Counted from the first letter of the stretch, positions 1 through 9,850 are shown. The stretch: DNA of 64,000 nucleotides from Citrobacter sp. 18056 (GCA_902706235.1 CACSJR010000010.1:124001-188000); one strand, 5' to 3'. Program-made: numbers and translations. The notes: generated from the letters alone by a model not told the origin.

Positions 1-1
1 T

Positions 2-346
<345 letters not shown>

Positions 347-392
347 AAAATAGGCTTTATGACAACTTATGCCCCTAAAAACGCCGCCAAAT

Positions 393-406
393 TTGAGCGA
401 GGTCAA
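393..406 (+). promoter_or_regulatory. FNR-like site upstream of fnrS
   Basis: TTGAGCGAGGTCAA matches the FNR consensus TTGAT-N4-ATCAA except at the two inner bases. Its centre lies about 42 nt before the predicted fnrS start at 442, the class II activator position. A possible -10 (CAATAT) is at 429-434. This fits anaerobic induction of fnrS. The match is seen; binding is inferred. Confidence 0.7.
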
Positions 407-441
407 TAAACGCTCTACCTATTCAGGGCAATATCTTTCTC

Positions 442-564
442 GCAGGTGAATGCAACGTCAAGCGATGGGCGTTGCGCTCCATATTGTCTTACTTCCTTTT
501 TTGAATTACTGCATAGCACAAATTGATTCGTACGACGCCGACTTAGATAAGTCGGCTTTTTTTT
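442..564 (+). ncRNA. fnrS: FnrS small regulatory RNA
   Basis: The segment beginning GCAGGTGAATGCAACGTCAA and ending in a hairpin plus T-run is nearly identical, by recall, to E. coli FnrS, a ~122-nt Hfq-binding RNA made under anaerobiosis that represses mRNAs for aerobic metabolism. The 3' terminator is an 8-bp stem (gccgactt/aagtcggc, 537-556) followed by eight T (557-564). It sits immediately after zntB as in E. coli, with an FNR-like box upstream. In E. coli the next gene is dbpA; here dbpA is missing. Confidence 0.93.
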
Positions 565-620
565 GCCTCACACTCCAGAACAACTACCCTTAAGGAACAC
601 CCAAAGAACTGGAGGCAAAA

Positions 621-758
621 ATGACGTGGCGACTCAGCGATCCGATTCCCACCGATCCCGTGCCGGTGCCTGACCCCATTCCACGACCACAGCCGCTGCC
701 CGATCCGCCAGGCGATCCAGATCCGCATCCGATTATCGATCCGCCGCCGTTTGGCTAG
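621..758 (+). CDS. 45-residue proline-rich small protein, function unknown
   Basis: ATG at 621 is preceded by a strong ribosome site, GGAGG, with 5-nt spacing (611-615). The product is 45 residues, 18 of them proline, in a run of D-P, V-P, I-P and R-P dipeptides after an MTWRLSD start. There is no transmembrane segment or signal peptide. It lies between the fnrS terminator and the convergent ttcA terminator, where E. coli has dbpA. I do not recognise the family. The proline dipeptide rhythm and strong ribosome site make a translated gene plausible, but low-complexity DNA could also give this pattern. Confidence 0.6.
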   Translation: MTWRLSDPIPTDPVPVPDPIPRPQPLPDPPGDPDPHPIIDPPPFG

Positions 759-768
759 TCATCGGACG

Positions 769-793
769 TAAAAAAGCCCTCGCGAAGAGGGCT
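769..793 (-). terminator. Intrinsic terminator of ttcA
   Basis: A 7-bp stem AGCCCTC/GAGGGCT (775-781 with 787-793, loop 782-786) is followed on the minus strand by six U (769-774). It lies 20 bp beyond the ttcA stop codon. Confidence 0.8.
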
Positions 794-812
794 TAATCAT
801 CGAGTGTGGCGC

Positions 813-1748
813 TTACTTGATTTCGACAATATCGAGACGGTTAGCGAGAATATCCGTTTCTTCATCTTCCGGCTGCCAGCCAGCAGGCTGTAACGGGATT
901 TCTTCTCTGTCGAACGCCAAATCGCCGCCGTTCACGACTTCTGCGCCGTGTTTCAGACCTTTAAAGTCAAACATGTCGGTATCGCACAGATGCGAAGGCA
1001 CCACGTTTTGCATCGCGCTAAACATGGTTTCGATACGGCCGGGATAACGTTTGTCCCAGTCGCGCAGCATATCGCCAATCACCTGACGTTGCAGGTTAGG
1101 TTGGGAGCCACAGAGGTTGCACGGAATGATCGGATACGCTTTCGCTTCGGCGAAACGTTCGATGTCTTTCTCGCGGCAATAGGCCAGCGGGCGAATGACA
1201 ATGTGCTTTCCGTCGTCGCTCATCAGCTTCGGCGGCATCCCTTTCATTTTTCCGCCGTAGAACATGTTCAGGAACAGCGTCTGCAGGATATCATCGCGGT
1301 GATGGCCGAGGGCGATTTTAGTCGCGCCAAGCTCCGTGGCTGTGCGGTAAAGAATGCCGCGGCGCAGACGTGAGCACAGCGAGCAGGTGGTTTTGCCTTC
1401 CGGGATCTTCTCTTTCACGATGCCGTAGGTGTTCTCTTCGACAATCTTATACTCAACGCCGAGCGTCGCGAGATAAGCCGGAAGAATGTGTTCCGGGAAG
1501 CCAGGCTGCTTCTGATCGAGGTTAACCACGATCAGGCTGAAGTTCACCGGCGCGCTCTGCTGCAGATTGCGCAAAATTTCCAGCATCGTGTAGCTGTCCT
1601 TGCCGCCGGACAGGCACACCATAATGCGATCGCCTTCTTCAATCATGTTGTAGTCGGCAATGGCTTCGCCCACGTTACGACGCAGGCGCTTTTGAAGTTT
1701 GTTCAGGTTGTACTGGTCTTTCTTGCTCGTTTCTTGATTTTGCGACAT
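813..1748 (-). CDS. ttcA: TtcA, tRNA 2-thiocytidine(32) synthetase
   Basis: This ATP-dependent, iron-sulfur enzyme thiolates cytidine 32 of certain tRNAs in the cytoplasm. The 311-residue length equals E. coli TtcA. The PP-loop ATP pyrophosphatase motif SGGKDS is at residues 47-52. The three cluster cysteines are C122 and C125 (CSLC) and C213 (PCNLCG). The gene is convergent with the small proline-rich ORF and has its own terminator. In E. coli, ttcA is the Rac prophage integration gene; here it is intact with no prophage junction. Confidence 0.97.
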   Translation of the reverse strand: MSQNQETSKKDQYNLNKLQKRLRRNVGEAIADYNMIEEGDRIMVCLSGGKDSYTMLEILRNLQQSAPVNFSLIVVNLDQKQPGFPEHILPAYLATLGVEYKIVEENTYGIVKEKIPEGKTTCSLCSRLRRGILYRTATELGATKIALGHHRDDILQTLFLNMFYGGKMKGMPPKLMSDDGKHIVIRPLAYCREKDIERFAEAKAYPIIPCNLCGSQPNLQRQVIGDMLRDWDKRYPGRIETMFSAMQNVVPSHLCDTDMFDFKGLKHGAEVVNGGDLAFDREEIPLQPAGWQPEDEETDILANRLDIVEIK

Positions 1749-1918
1749 GTAATGATGGCTCTGGTCGTAGGTAAATGGCAGCCAGCGTCAGGAGCACTGA
1801 CGAACACCGGGATTATTGATGGATTGTAGCAATAATCTGCGGCTGCCCTGGCGAAAGTCTGGCGTGTATGGTACGGATTACAGCGCCGAATACCAGCGTG
1901 ATTTATGTCGCAATGCGT

Positions 1919-2083
1919 TTACTTGCCGGGTTTTTTGATTTCGCTGATGGGCATCATCAGTTCTTTCAGCTGCGCGTAGCGTTGCGCTGGGGTCAGATAC
2001 AACGGACCAAGGTGATTGCTACCCGTCGGTTCTTGCAGCCAGGCAGCTTTGAGATTGCGAAGCCAGGTGTGGACACTGTTCAT
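1919..2083 (-). CDS. 54-residue small protein, function unknown
   Basis: The start ATG at 2083 has a good ribosome site (AGGAGA, 7 nt upstream on the minus strand). A longer in-frame ORF reaches 2227, but its extra N-terminus has no ribosome site and no protein-like character, so the internal start is preferred. The 54-residue product is soluble, rich in L, P and K, begins MNSVHTWLRNLKAAWLQEP and ends in a basic KKPGK tail. Composition looks like a real small cytoplasmic protein, possibly with an N-terminal amphipathic helix. I cannot name the family. It lies between ttcA and ompN on the same strand as both. Confidence 0.6.
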   Translation of the reverse strand: MNSVHTWLRNLKAAWLQEPTGSNHLGPLYLTPAQRYAQLKELMMPISEIKKPGK

Positions 2084-2410
2084 GATTTCATCTCCTGTTG
2101 TGATGAATTCACTGTAGAATAGTAAAACCGGAAGAAAAACGGATGGCATTAAAAAATCAGTTCCGGGTTTGTTGCAGTAGGCTGAAAGTGAGCAATAAAC
2201 AACCGGACGACAATCATTTTTATCCATATTGTGCGGTAGAAAAAAGATTGAACTTATCCCTCATTGTTACATTTTAGATGGTCGTTTCTTTCTCAATGGG
2301 ATAATAAAGTGAACTCACAAGACAAACTTCTGTCATTTGTCGGGAAGAATAGGGGCCGGTTAAGTTCATTCTCAGCCTCAACGTGATTTCTGATTGTGTT
2401 TTTCAGGCGT
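2084..2410. other. Intergenic region between the 54-aa gene and ompN, no gene seen
   Basis: The stretch is AT-rich. Its left edge should hold the promoter and leader of the 54-residue gene (minus strand); the right edge is the ompN terminator. I see no convincing coding frame, RNA fold or repeat in between. Confidence 0.5.
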
Positions 2411-2438
2411 AAAAAAACCCGCCGATAATGGCGGGTTT
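2411..2438 (-). terminator. Intrinsic terminator of ompN
   Basis: A 9-bp stem AAACCCGCC/GGCGGGTTT (2415-2423, 2430-2438) with a 6-nt loop is followed on the minus strand by a U-run matching A2411-2417. It lies 23 bp past the ompN stop. Confidence 0.85.
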
Positions 2439-2460
2439 ATTACAACAAGCTTCGACTATA

Positions 2461-3618
2461 TTAGAACTGGTAAACCAGGCCCAATGCTACAACGTCGTCG
2501 GTGTTCACGCCGTTGTCTTTGTAGAACTGGTCGTCGTTATCCAGCAGGTTGATTTTGTAATCAACATAGGTGGACATGTTTTTGTTGAAGTAGTAGGTCG
2601 CGCCCACATCAACATATTTAACCAGATCTTTGTCGTCGCCGTAGGAAGAGTTCAGACCCTTACCTTTAGACTGCAGGTAAGAAACCGCCGGACGCAGACC
2701 GAAGTCGAACTGGTACTGTGCGGTGATTTCAAAGTTCTGAGTTTTGTTTGCGATACCCCCGTCTTCGTCTGGGCGATTAGCGTAAGACTTGCCAGCACTA
2801 CCATAGGAAGTCATGTTACGAGTTTCAGAATACATGGTTGCCAGGTAGATGTTGTTCGCATCATATTTCAGACCGGCAGTCCATGCTTCAGCTTTCTCGC
2901 CGCCTGCATCCATAGTGTCGCCACGACCATAGTTAACCTGGTCGTTGGTACGATCGGAAGTGGTGTACGCAGCACCAGCGCTGAAGCCTGCGCCGATGTC
3001 GTAGGTGGTGGAGATACCGAAACCGTCACCGTTCGCGTTACGATAGCTACGGTCACCGTTGTTGGTGCCTTCGCCAGAACCTGGGTTTTCGTTTTTACCC
3101 TGATACTGCAGCGCGAAGTTCAGACCATCAACCAGACCGAAGAAATCGCTGTTACGGTAGGTTGCCACGCCGTTAGCACGGTTGGTCATGTAGTTGTCGG
3201 CTTTAGAGTAAGAGTCGCCGCCGAACTCTGGCAGCATATCGGTCCAGCCTTCAATGTCGTACAGTACGCCGTAGTTACGACCGTAGTCGAATGAACCGTA
3301 GTCGCCGAATTTCAGGCCTGCAAACGCCAGACGAGTCCATGCCTGATCGCTGGAGCCTTCAGTGTTGTTCGCCTGAACGTTATATTCCCACTGGCCGTAA
3401 CCGGTCAACTGGTCGGTAATCTGAGTTTCGCCTTTGAAGCCCATACGGATGTAGGTCTGATCGCCGTCAGCACTGCTGTCATCGGAGAAGTAGTGCAGGC
3501 CATCAACTTTGCCGTACAGATCAAGTTTGTTGCCATCTTTGTTATAAATTTCTGCTGCGTGAACTGCGCCTGCAGTTAATAACGCAGGGATTACGAGTGC
3601 CAGTACTTTTCTTTTCAT
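2461..3618 (-). CDS. ompN: OmpN-type general porin (OmpC/OmpF family)
   Basis: This outer-membrane trimeric 16-stranded beta-barrel lets small hydrophilic solutes pass. The 385-residue precursor has a 21-residue signal peptide (cleavage VHA/AEIYN), the family start [19 protein letters not shown], the constriction-loop motif PEFGGD near residues 130-135, alternating aromatic barrel strands and the C-terminal phenylalanine needed for BAM assembly. OmpC, OmpF and PhoE are close relatives. Assignment to OmpN (OmpK37 in Klebsiella) rests on its position next to micC and nifJ, the E. coli arrangement, and on sequence similarity. micC is divergently transcribed from its upstream region. Confidence 0.92.
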   Translation of the reverse strand: MKRKVLALVIPALLTAGAVHAAEIYNKDGNKLDLYGKVDGLHYFSDDSSADGDQTYIRMGFKGETQITDQLTGYGQWEYNVQANNTEGSSDQAWTRLAFAGLKFGDYGSFDYGRNYGVLYDIEGWTDMLPEFGGDSYSKADNYMTNRANGVATYRNSDFFGLVDGLNFALQYQGKNENPGSGEGTNNGDRSYRNANGDGFGISTTYDIGAGFSAGAAYTTSDRTNDQVNYGRGDTMDAGGEKAEAWTAGLKYDANNIYLATMYSETRNMTSYGSAGKSYANRPDEDGGIANKTQNFEITAQYQFDFGLRPAVSYLQSKGKGLNSSYGDDKDLVKYVDVGATYYFNKNMSTYVDYKINLLDNDDQFYKDNGVNTDDVVALGLVYQF

Positions 3619-3842
3619 TTTAATAATCCTTTAAGCTGTTTTTATACTCTGCCTTCCTTACGGGAAGTAAGGCCATGCTAATGTAGAGATATCTAAAGAA
3701 GGTAAGCCTCAATTGTTACGATATGAGTAAAATCTAAATAAAATAATACGACTGAAATCTTGATTCGTTTGGTGAATGAATGGTGTGGAGTCATTGATGG
3801 TGGGAATTATACAGAGGAAGTAAATCGATCTATTATGGCGTT

Positions 3843-3955
3843 GTTATATGCCTAATTTGCCACACAAATTGAGACGTTGCTGTGTGTCGTTATGTGATTT
3901 CTATATTAGTCAATATTAAAGTGACAAGCCCGAACAGATGTTCGGGCTTTTTTTT
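3843..3955 (+). ncRNA. micC: MicC small regulatory RNA
   Basis: The segment starts GTTATATGCC, the 5' end of E. coli/Salmonella MicC that base-pairs with porin mRNAs. It ends with the family terminator: a 10-bp stem AAGCCCGAAC/GTTCGGGCTT (3926-3935, 3940-3949) followed by eight T. It lies between ompN and nifJ and is divergent from ompN, exactly as in E. coli, where MicC is an Hfq-dependent repressor of ompC (ompD in Salmonella). The middle of the RNA differs from the E. coli sequence as I remember it, while the two ends are conserved. The exact 5' end is inferred by similarity. Confidence 0.88.
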
Positions 3956-3981
3956 ATTTATTTTTGGATTGCGGGTGATAA

Positions 3982-6900
3982 TTAATCACTGGATGACTTT
4001 TCCGCCTTGCCTGCCATTTGCGCAAGAAAATCGTAGCGTTTTTGCAAATCGGCTGCGGCGTCTTTCCACAGCTGTTCGGCAACCTCAGGCTGCTGCGCGT
4101 TCAGACGACGGAAACGCTGCTCTTTCATCAGCGTGTCGGCGAGGGCATCTGACGGTGGACGCGAATCCAGTGCCAGCGGCAGTTTACCTTCATAAGCACG
4201 ACGCGGATCAAAGCGATACAGTGGCCAGAAGCCGGTAGCGGTGAGCTGACGCATCTGATCATGGCTCAGAGCCAAATCGTAGCCATGTTCCTCACACGGA
4301 CTATAGGCAATGATAAGCGACGGTCCGGGATACGCTTCTGCTTCCTGAATGGCTTTCACCGTCTGGTTAAGCTGCGCGCCGAGCGAGATTTGCGCCACGT
4401 AGACGTGCCCGTACATCATCATGCTCACGCCCAAATCTTTGCGCGATTTACGCTTCCCGTGCTCGCCGAATTTGGTGACTGCGCCGAGCGGCGTTGCTTT
4501 CGACGCCTGACCGCCAGTATTGGAATAACACTGCGTATCCAGCACCAGAATATTGACGTTTTCGGTCAGACTCAGAACGTGGTCAAGACCACCAAAGCCG
4601 ATATCGTAGGCCCAGCCATCGCCACCAATCAGCCAGATGGATTTCTCCACCAGCGCGTCAGCGTCGGTGAGCAGTTCCGTTGCGCCGTCCACGTCCTGCA
4701 AATGCTGGCGTAACGACGCGACCTGTTCACGGCGTTCTTCAGGTGTGGCTTCGGCGTGCAGCGCCTCGTTCAGCTCAGCCGGTAGTTTATCCGTGAACGT
4801 TTCGAGCAGGCGCATCACGCGTTGGCGGTGCTGATCGACCGATAAACGGAAGCCCAGTCCGAATTCGGCGTTGTCTTCGAACAGTGAGTTCGCCCATGCC
4901 GGGCCGCGACCATTAATGTCGGTGGTATATGGCGTTGAGGGCAGGTTGCCGCCATAAATAGACGAACAACCGGTGGCGTTGGCGATCATCATTCGGTCAC
5001 CATACAGCTGAGTCAGCAGCTTGATGTACGGTGTTTCACCGCAACCGGAGCAGGCACCGGAGTATTCAAACAGCGGCGTGATCAGCTGCGAAGTACGGAT
5101 ATCGATACGTTCCAGTTTGGTTCTGTCGATTTCCGGCAGGTCGAGGAAGAAGTCATAATTCACTTTCTCTTCTTCAACGTGATCCAGGCGCGACATCATA
5201 TTGATGGCTTTGATGCCTGGATCCTGACGGTCTTTCGCCGGGCAGACTTCCACGCACAGGTTACAGCCGGTGCAGTCTTCCGGTGCGACTTGCAGCACAT
5301 ATTTCTGGCCGCGCATATCGCGGGATTTTACGTCCAGGGAATGCAGGCTCGCTGGCGCGTTTTCCATATCCTCTGGTGAAACCACTTTGGCGCGAATGGC
5401 AGAATGCGGGCAAGCCGCGACGCAGTGGTTACACTGGGTGCAAAGGTCTTCTTTCCAGATTGGAATTTCTTCGGCGATATTGCGTTTTTCCCAGCGCGTG
5501 GTGCCGACAGGCCAGGTACCGTCTGGCGGCAACGCGGAAACTGGCAGCGCATCGCCAAGCCCGGCCAGCATCGCGGCGGTCACGGTTTTGACAAAATCGG
5601 GCGCGGCATCGGAAACCACCGGTGGGCGATTTGGACTGTTGGTATCGACCGGCTGCAGCTCCACTTCGGCCAACAGTTCGCGCGCCATCGCCAGCGCCTG
5701 CCAGTTGCGTTCGACCAGCTCCTGACCTTTGCTGCTGTAGCTTTTGGCAATAGCGCCCTGCAGTTCAATCAGCGCGCTGTCGCCCGGCAGAATTTGCGTC
5801 AGCTGGAAGAACGCCATTTGCATCACGGTGTTGATGCGCGCCGCCAGGCCGCATTCACGGGCGATTTTCGCCGCATTGACGATATAAAAACGGGCCTGCT
5901 TCTGATTCAGAACGGCCTGAACTTCACGCGGCAGGCGAGACCACACTTCCTCAACGCTGTAAGGCGTGTTGAGCAGGAAAATCCCACCCGGCTTCAGGCG
6001 CTCGGCCATCTGATATTTGTCGATGAACTGCAGCTGGTGACAGCCCACAAAATCTGCTTGTGACACCAGATACGCCGAGCGTACCGGCTGCTCAGAAACG
6101 CGCAGATGCGACACCGTCAAACCACCGGCTTTTTTCGAGTCATACACGAAATAGCCCTGGGCGTACCATGGCGTGGAATTGCCAATGATCTTGATATTGT
6201 TCTTAGTCGCCGACACGCTGCCGTCGCTGCCCAGCCCATAAAACAGGGCTTCGAGCTTCGCGGTCGAGGGCAGGGTGTTTTCCGGAAGCGGCAGGGATAA
6301 ATTGGTCACGTCGTCGTAAATACCGACGGTAAAACGTGGCTTCGGCTTGGCGGCGCTCAGCTCATTAAAAACAGCCAGCACACAGTCTGGGCCAAACTCT
6401 TTCGAGGACAGACCGTAGCGGCCACCAATGACGCGTGGCAGCGTTTCGCGCTCGCCGCTGTTAAAGGCTTCCGCCAGGGCGGTCATTACATCCAGATACA
6501 GCGGTTCGGCGTGAGCGCCAGGCTCTTTGGTGCGATCCATCACCGCCAGCGTTTTCACGCTTTGCGGGATCTCTGCCAGCAGGTGAGCGGCTGAGAACGG
6601 GCGATACAGACGCACTTTCAGCACACCGACCTTTTCTCCGCGGGTCAGCAGTTCATCAACCACTTCTTCGCAGGTGCCAATCGCCGAGCCCATAAGTACG
6701 ATAACGCGTTCGGCCTGCGGATGGCCGTAGTATTCAAACGGCTTATACTGGCGGCCGGTGGCGTTCGCGAAATCATTCATCGCCTGTTCAACATGGCTGT
6801 AAACCGCGTCATACCACGGGTTGGTCGCTTCGCGAGACTGGAACCAGGTATCCGGATTAGCAGACGTGCCGCGAATCACCGGATGCTCCGGGTTCAGTGC

Positions 6901-7506
6901 GCGGGTGCGGTGTGCGTCGATTTCGGCCTGCGGCAGCAGATTGCGAATGGTGTCGTCGGCCAGCGGCACGATTTTGTTGATCTCATGCGACGTGCGGAAA
7001 CCATCAAAGAAATGAATGAATGGCACCCGGCTTTTGAGGGTCGCGATATGCGAAATCAGCGCAAAATCCTGCGCTTCCTGTACGTTAGCCGCGCTGAGCA
7101 TCGCACAGCCGGTCTGACGCACGGCCATCACATCGGAATGATCGCCAAAAATAGACAGCGCGTGGGTCGCGACGGTACGCGCGGCGACGTGCAGCACAAA
7201 TGGCGTCAATTGGCCGGCCAGTTTGTACAACGTCGGGATCATCAGCAACAATCCCTGGGATGAGGTAAACGAGGTGGAGAGGGCACCGGTCTGTAAAGCA
7301 CCGTGAACCGCGGCGATCGCCCCGGCCTCAGACTGCATCTCCACGACACGTGGGACGTCGCCCCACACATTCTTCAGCCCATTTCCCGCCCAGGCATCGG
7401 CCTGTTCCGCCATGGTTGAGCTTGGCGTGATGGGGTAGATGGCGATAACTTCACTGGTGCGAAACGCCACCGAGGCGCACGCGCCATTACCATCGGTTGT
7501 AATCAT
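3982..7506 (-). CDS. nifJ: Pyruvate:flavodoxin/ferredoxin oxidoreductase (YdbK/NifJ)
   Basis: This large cytoplasmic enzyme decarboxylates pyruvate to acetyl-CoA and passes electrons to flavodoxin or ferredoxin. It has 1174 residues, the same as E. coli YdbK. Domains in order: N-terminal pyruvate-binding and transketolase-like domains (TTDGNGACASVAFRTSE; ITPSSTMAEQAD), a gamma domain, two 4Fe-4S motifs (CTQCNHC from C689 and CTGCNLC from C745), the proximal-cluster cysteine motif CSGCGETPY, and the thiamine-diphosphate motif GDGWAYDIGFGG near residue 962. The upstream region (7507-7561) must contain its promoter and is now bordered by the remnant island. Confidence 0.95.
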   Translation of the reverse strand: MITTDGNGACASVAFRTSEVIAIYPITPSSTMAEQADAWAGNGLKNVWGDVPRVVEMQSEAGAIAAVHGALQTGALSTSFTSSQGLLLMIPTLYKLAGQLTPFVLHVAARTVATHALSIFGDHSDVMAVRQTGCAMLSAANVQEAQDFALISHIATLKSRVPFIHFFDGFRTSHEINKIVPLADDTIRNLLPQAEIDAHRTRALNPEHPVIRGTSANPDTWFQSREATNPWYDAVYSHVEQAMNDFANATGRQYKPFEYYGHPQAERVIVLMGSAIGTCEEVVDELLTRGEKVGVLKVRLYRPFSAAHLLAEIPQSVKTLAVMDRTKEPGAHAEPLYLDVMTALAEAFNSGERETLPRVIGGRYGLSSKEFGPDCVLAVFNELSAAKPKPRFTVGIYDDVTNLSLPLPENTLPSTAKLEALFYGLGSDGSVSATKNNIKIIGNSTPWYAQGYFVYDSKKAGGLTVSHLRVSEQPVRSAYLVSQADFVGCHQLQFIDKYQMAERLKPGGIFLLNTPYSVEEVWSRLPREVQAVLNQKQARFYIVNAAKIARECGLAARINTVMQMAFFQLTQILPGDSALIELQGAIAKSYSSKGQELVERNWQALAMARELLAEVELQPVDTNSPNRPPVVSDAAPDFVKTVTAAMLAGLGDALPVSALPPDGTWPVGTTRWEKRNIAEEIPIWKEDLCTQCNHCVAACPHSAIRAKVVSPEDMENAPASLHSLDVKSRDMRGQKYVLQVAPEDCTGCNLCVEVCPAKDRQDPGIKAINMMSRLDHVEEEKVNYDFFLDLPEIDRTKLERIDIRTSQLITPLFEYSGACSGCGETPYIKLLTQLYGDRMMIANATGCSSIYGGNLPSTPYTTDINGRGPAWANSLFEDNAEFGLGFRLSVDQHRQRVMRLLETFTDKLPAELNEALHAEATPEERREQVASLRQHLQDVDGATELLTDADALVEKSIWLIGGDGWAYDIGFGGLDHVLSLTENVNILVLDTQCYSNTGGQASKATPLGAVTKFGEHGKRKSRKDLGVSMMMYGHVYVAQISLGAQLNQTVKAIQEAEAYPGPSLIIAYSPCEEHGYDLALSHDQMRQLTATGFWPLYRFDPRRAYEGKLPLALDSRPPSDALADTLMKEQRFRRLNAQQPEVAEQLWKDAAADLQKRYDFLAQMAGKAEKSSSD

Positions 7507-7561
7507 TTATGACACCCTTACATTGCGCAAGAAAAAGGGACCCGTGATACGTCGACGTGTC

Positions 7562-7580
7562 CTGTAGTTATGTATTTATT
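7562..7580 (+). repeat. Left copy of att-like direct repeat (island boundary)
   Basis: CTGTAGTTATGTATTTATT matches 10512-10530 (CTGTAGTTATCTCTTCATT) at 16 of 19 positions, including a perfect first 10 bp, in the same orientation. The two copies exactly enclose the integrase remnant, adhesin and phage scrap, so they may be old attL/attR cores. The repeat is seen; the att role is inferred. Confidence 0.45.
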
Positions 7581-7607
7581 ATAGAACTTATAAATATCCC
7601 CTTGAAG

Positions 7608-8660
7608 TTACGAGGCTTTCGACTGCACAAAATGACACAGGGGGCGTATTGGGGACATTTCGTTTTTGATTTTTTCGTCAATAATATCAACCTGATTCCT
7701 GTTGCTGTCCCCGATCCACTTCGAGTAAACCTCGTACACCATCTTGGCATTCTCATGCCCCATCTGCGCTGCAATGAATGATGGATTGGCTCCAGCAGTC
7801 AGAGCCCAACACGCAAAAGTATGTCTCGATTGGTAGGGAACCCAATAACGTAGGCCCGCTCGTTTGAGTCCTTGTTCCCAGCTGTACTCCAGCGATGTTT
7901 TGAAGTAATGCCCGGCATTTTTTCTGGAGGAGCCAGGAGGAATGAAAACGAAACGTAAAGTCTGCTGTTCCGTTTTCCCATGCTCTCTGTGATGAAAGGT
8001 GATCGTTGTTTTCGCCAGTGCACCGGTGATCTTAAATTGTTCACGTAAAGCCATTAACGCAGGACTGAAGAGGGCTAAAGTTCTGACTCCTGCGTCAGTT
8101 TTAGGTTGAACAAACATCCCTTTATTTGTGACGTTTCGGCTGACATGAATCTCTCCCGCTTCGAGATCAATGTCCTCCCAGGCCAGAGCGCAAATTTCCC
8201 CGTGGCGCATCCCTGAATTAATCGCTACCGTCCAGAGCAGTGCTGTATGAGCTGGAAAGGCCTGGATAAAAGCTGCGTACTCCCTGGGCAATATGGGATC
8301 GGGATCTTTTCTTGTCTTCTTAAGCATCTGCACATGTTCATACACCGCATGCTTAATAAATTGGCAACGGTGCGCGAATTTTAGCATGGAGCAGAGCTGA
8401 CTCATTTCGATTTTTTAGCGGCTAAATATAAGGTGCATAATTCTTTGAACGTCTTAATTTTTTTGAGTTGTCGTGAATTTTTTAATCGCCTTCGATTCAG
8501 GAAAGCGCTCGGCATAGTCGAACTGTCCGAGCTGAATTTCACTGACAATGCTGGCGCGCAGATTTCCCGCTTTCTTAATGTTACCACTTGTGGCAGCCCA
8601 TCCCCGCAGCACTTCCCGGCAACGAACCCCTCTGTAGGTAAAACTGATCCTACTTGTCAC
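7608..8660 (-). pseudogene. Decayed phage/island tyrosine recombinase (integrase)
   Basis: Three overlapping pieces in different frames make up one integrase. The N-terminal piece (GTG 8660 to 8454) carries an Arm-DNA-binding type start, ISFTYRGVRCREVLRGW. It shifts frame in a run of seven T on the + strand (8458-8464), continues as KTFKELCTLYLAAKKSK to a stop at 8402, and resumes at 8405 as the catalytic domain: SGMRHGEICALAWEDID with the first arginine, YQSRHTFA box II, GH, and tyrosine in VYEVYSKW. Most of the core-binding domain seems missing at the 8405 junction, roughly 60 codons by comparison with usual length. The enzyme is almost surely inactive. Confidence 0.85.
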
Positions 8661-8804
8661 TCCCGTTAAAAATGAGGGGATTACCTTCTCATATCGTAGT
8701 TACAATCGGTATCCGGTTTTATGCTAAAAACCGAATTAATAAATTCTGAGCCTGTACAGCTTGTGCAATAATATCACCCAAGCTATACAAATCAGTCGTC
8801 CCAG

Positions 8805-9850
8805 TTATGAAAAGTCAACAATTAAATATGCCAGGGCTGTAAACACACCTTCGCTTGGTGGAAGCCCGGTTATACTTATAGGATAAGCAGTGAGGGTTAC
8901 GTTACTGTAGCCATTACCATCAAGGGTAAAAGGCACCACGCTATTTCGTGCATTTGGCGTCAACGTGTTACCAGCTTGATCCTGGACCACTACACCAACA
9001 TCCCTATTATCTGATTGAATTGCATCATTAAACCCAGTGCTTTGTGTTCCTTCAAGCCTGATTGTGAGATTTGCTGAGGCGGAAATATCATTGCATTGGA
9101 TAGGAACATTAAATGTTTTAGGCGTGAAGTTTTTTGGTTTCTCACCCGCAGTTGTAAAATCAGATGAAAATAATGGTCCTAAATCAACTACAACTTGGGT
9201 TCCTGAATTTATGGTGCAATTTTGAGGTACGGTCACGGAACCACTGAAACTATATATATATGCGGCATTGGATTGAGTACAGTTGACACCAGTAACACCA
9301 GAGGTAATACATTCCTGGGCAATGATTTGGGAAGGGATGAATGTCTGACCCACAAAAGGATGTGTGATTTTTAGACTTAATTTACCACTGCCACCAGTGG
9401 GTGTTCCACCAATAACGTTTTGTTTTTGACAATATGAACCTGATGAACTGCCAGTACTAGCATCCTGGAACGGAATGTTCCGATATGTACCATTAAAGTT
9501 TATATCAAGCTTGATATCCAAATAATCGTTAAGTCTAAACCATCCGTCGCCATCATCAGGAATGTTCATTGATGATGAAAAATAAAGCCTACCGCTGCTC
9601 GAACAGTCGCACCATAAAGATGCACTACCTTTCATATTAAAAGAAGCAACGTCATTTTTAATCATCCCAGCAGTGTTGTCAGTTGCAGACATTACAATTG
9701 AACCGAAGTCATAACTCCATGAGTTAGCATCTTTACTGGATGACCGGTAACATTGATTTGTTTCAGCTGCTGCATTTTCAGATAATAGGGCTGTGGTGAA
9801 GAAGGTTAAAATGATAGCTAAGTAAAAAAATAGGATCTATTAATATTCAT
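8805..9850 (-). pseudogene. Orphan FimH-like fimbrial tip adhesin, frameshifted in the signal peptide
   Basis: The body (stop at 8805) is open up to 9692 and codes for a two-domain fimbrial adhesin: an N-terminal serine-, cysteine- and aromatic-rich lectin-like domain, then a pilin domain from about CTINSGTQVVVDLG with FNVPIQC, VPFTLDGNG and the final FTALAYLIVDFS strand. Reading upstream, the frame continues through a signal-peptide core (LAIILTFFTTALLSENAAAETNQC). The only suitable ATG, at 9850 (MNINRSYFF), is out of frame by one base because of a seven-base homopolymer (A9824-9830 on the + strand). Eight bases would restore a perfect signal peptide. No usher, chaperone or major pilin gene is nearby. 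It is either dead, phase-variable or a sequencing error. Confidence 0.75.

Noticed and set aside
813-1748. Prophage attachment in ttcA, as for Rac in E. coli
   Set aside because: ttcA is full length with its own terminator and no integrase adjoins it; the integrase relic lies 6 kb away by nifJ.
2428-3294. 288-residue + strand ORF opposite ompN
   Set aside because: It is antisense to a clear porin gene, rich in V, T and F with no family look, has no ribosome site, and is a frame shadow of the biased porin codons.
5404-6063. 219-residue + strand ORF inside nifJ region
   Set aside because: It lies wholly antisense to the conserved nifJ gene and its composition (R, Q, H-rich) is typical of shadow frames.
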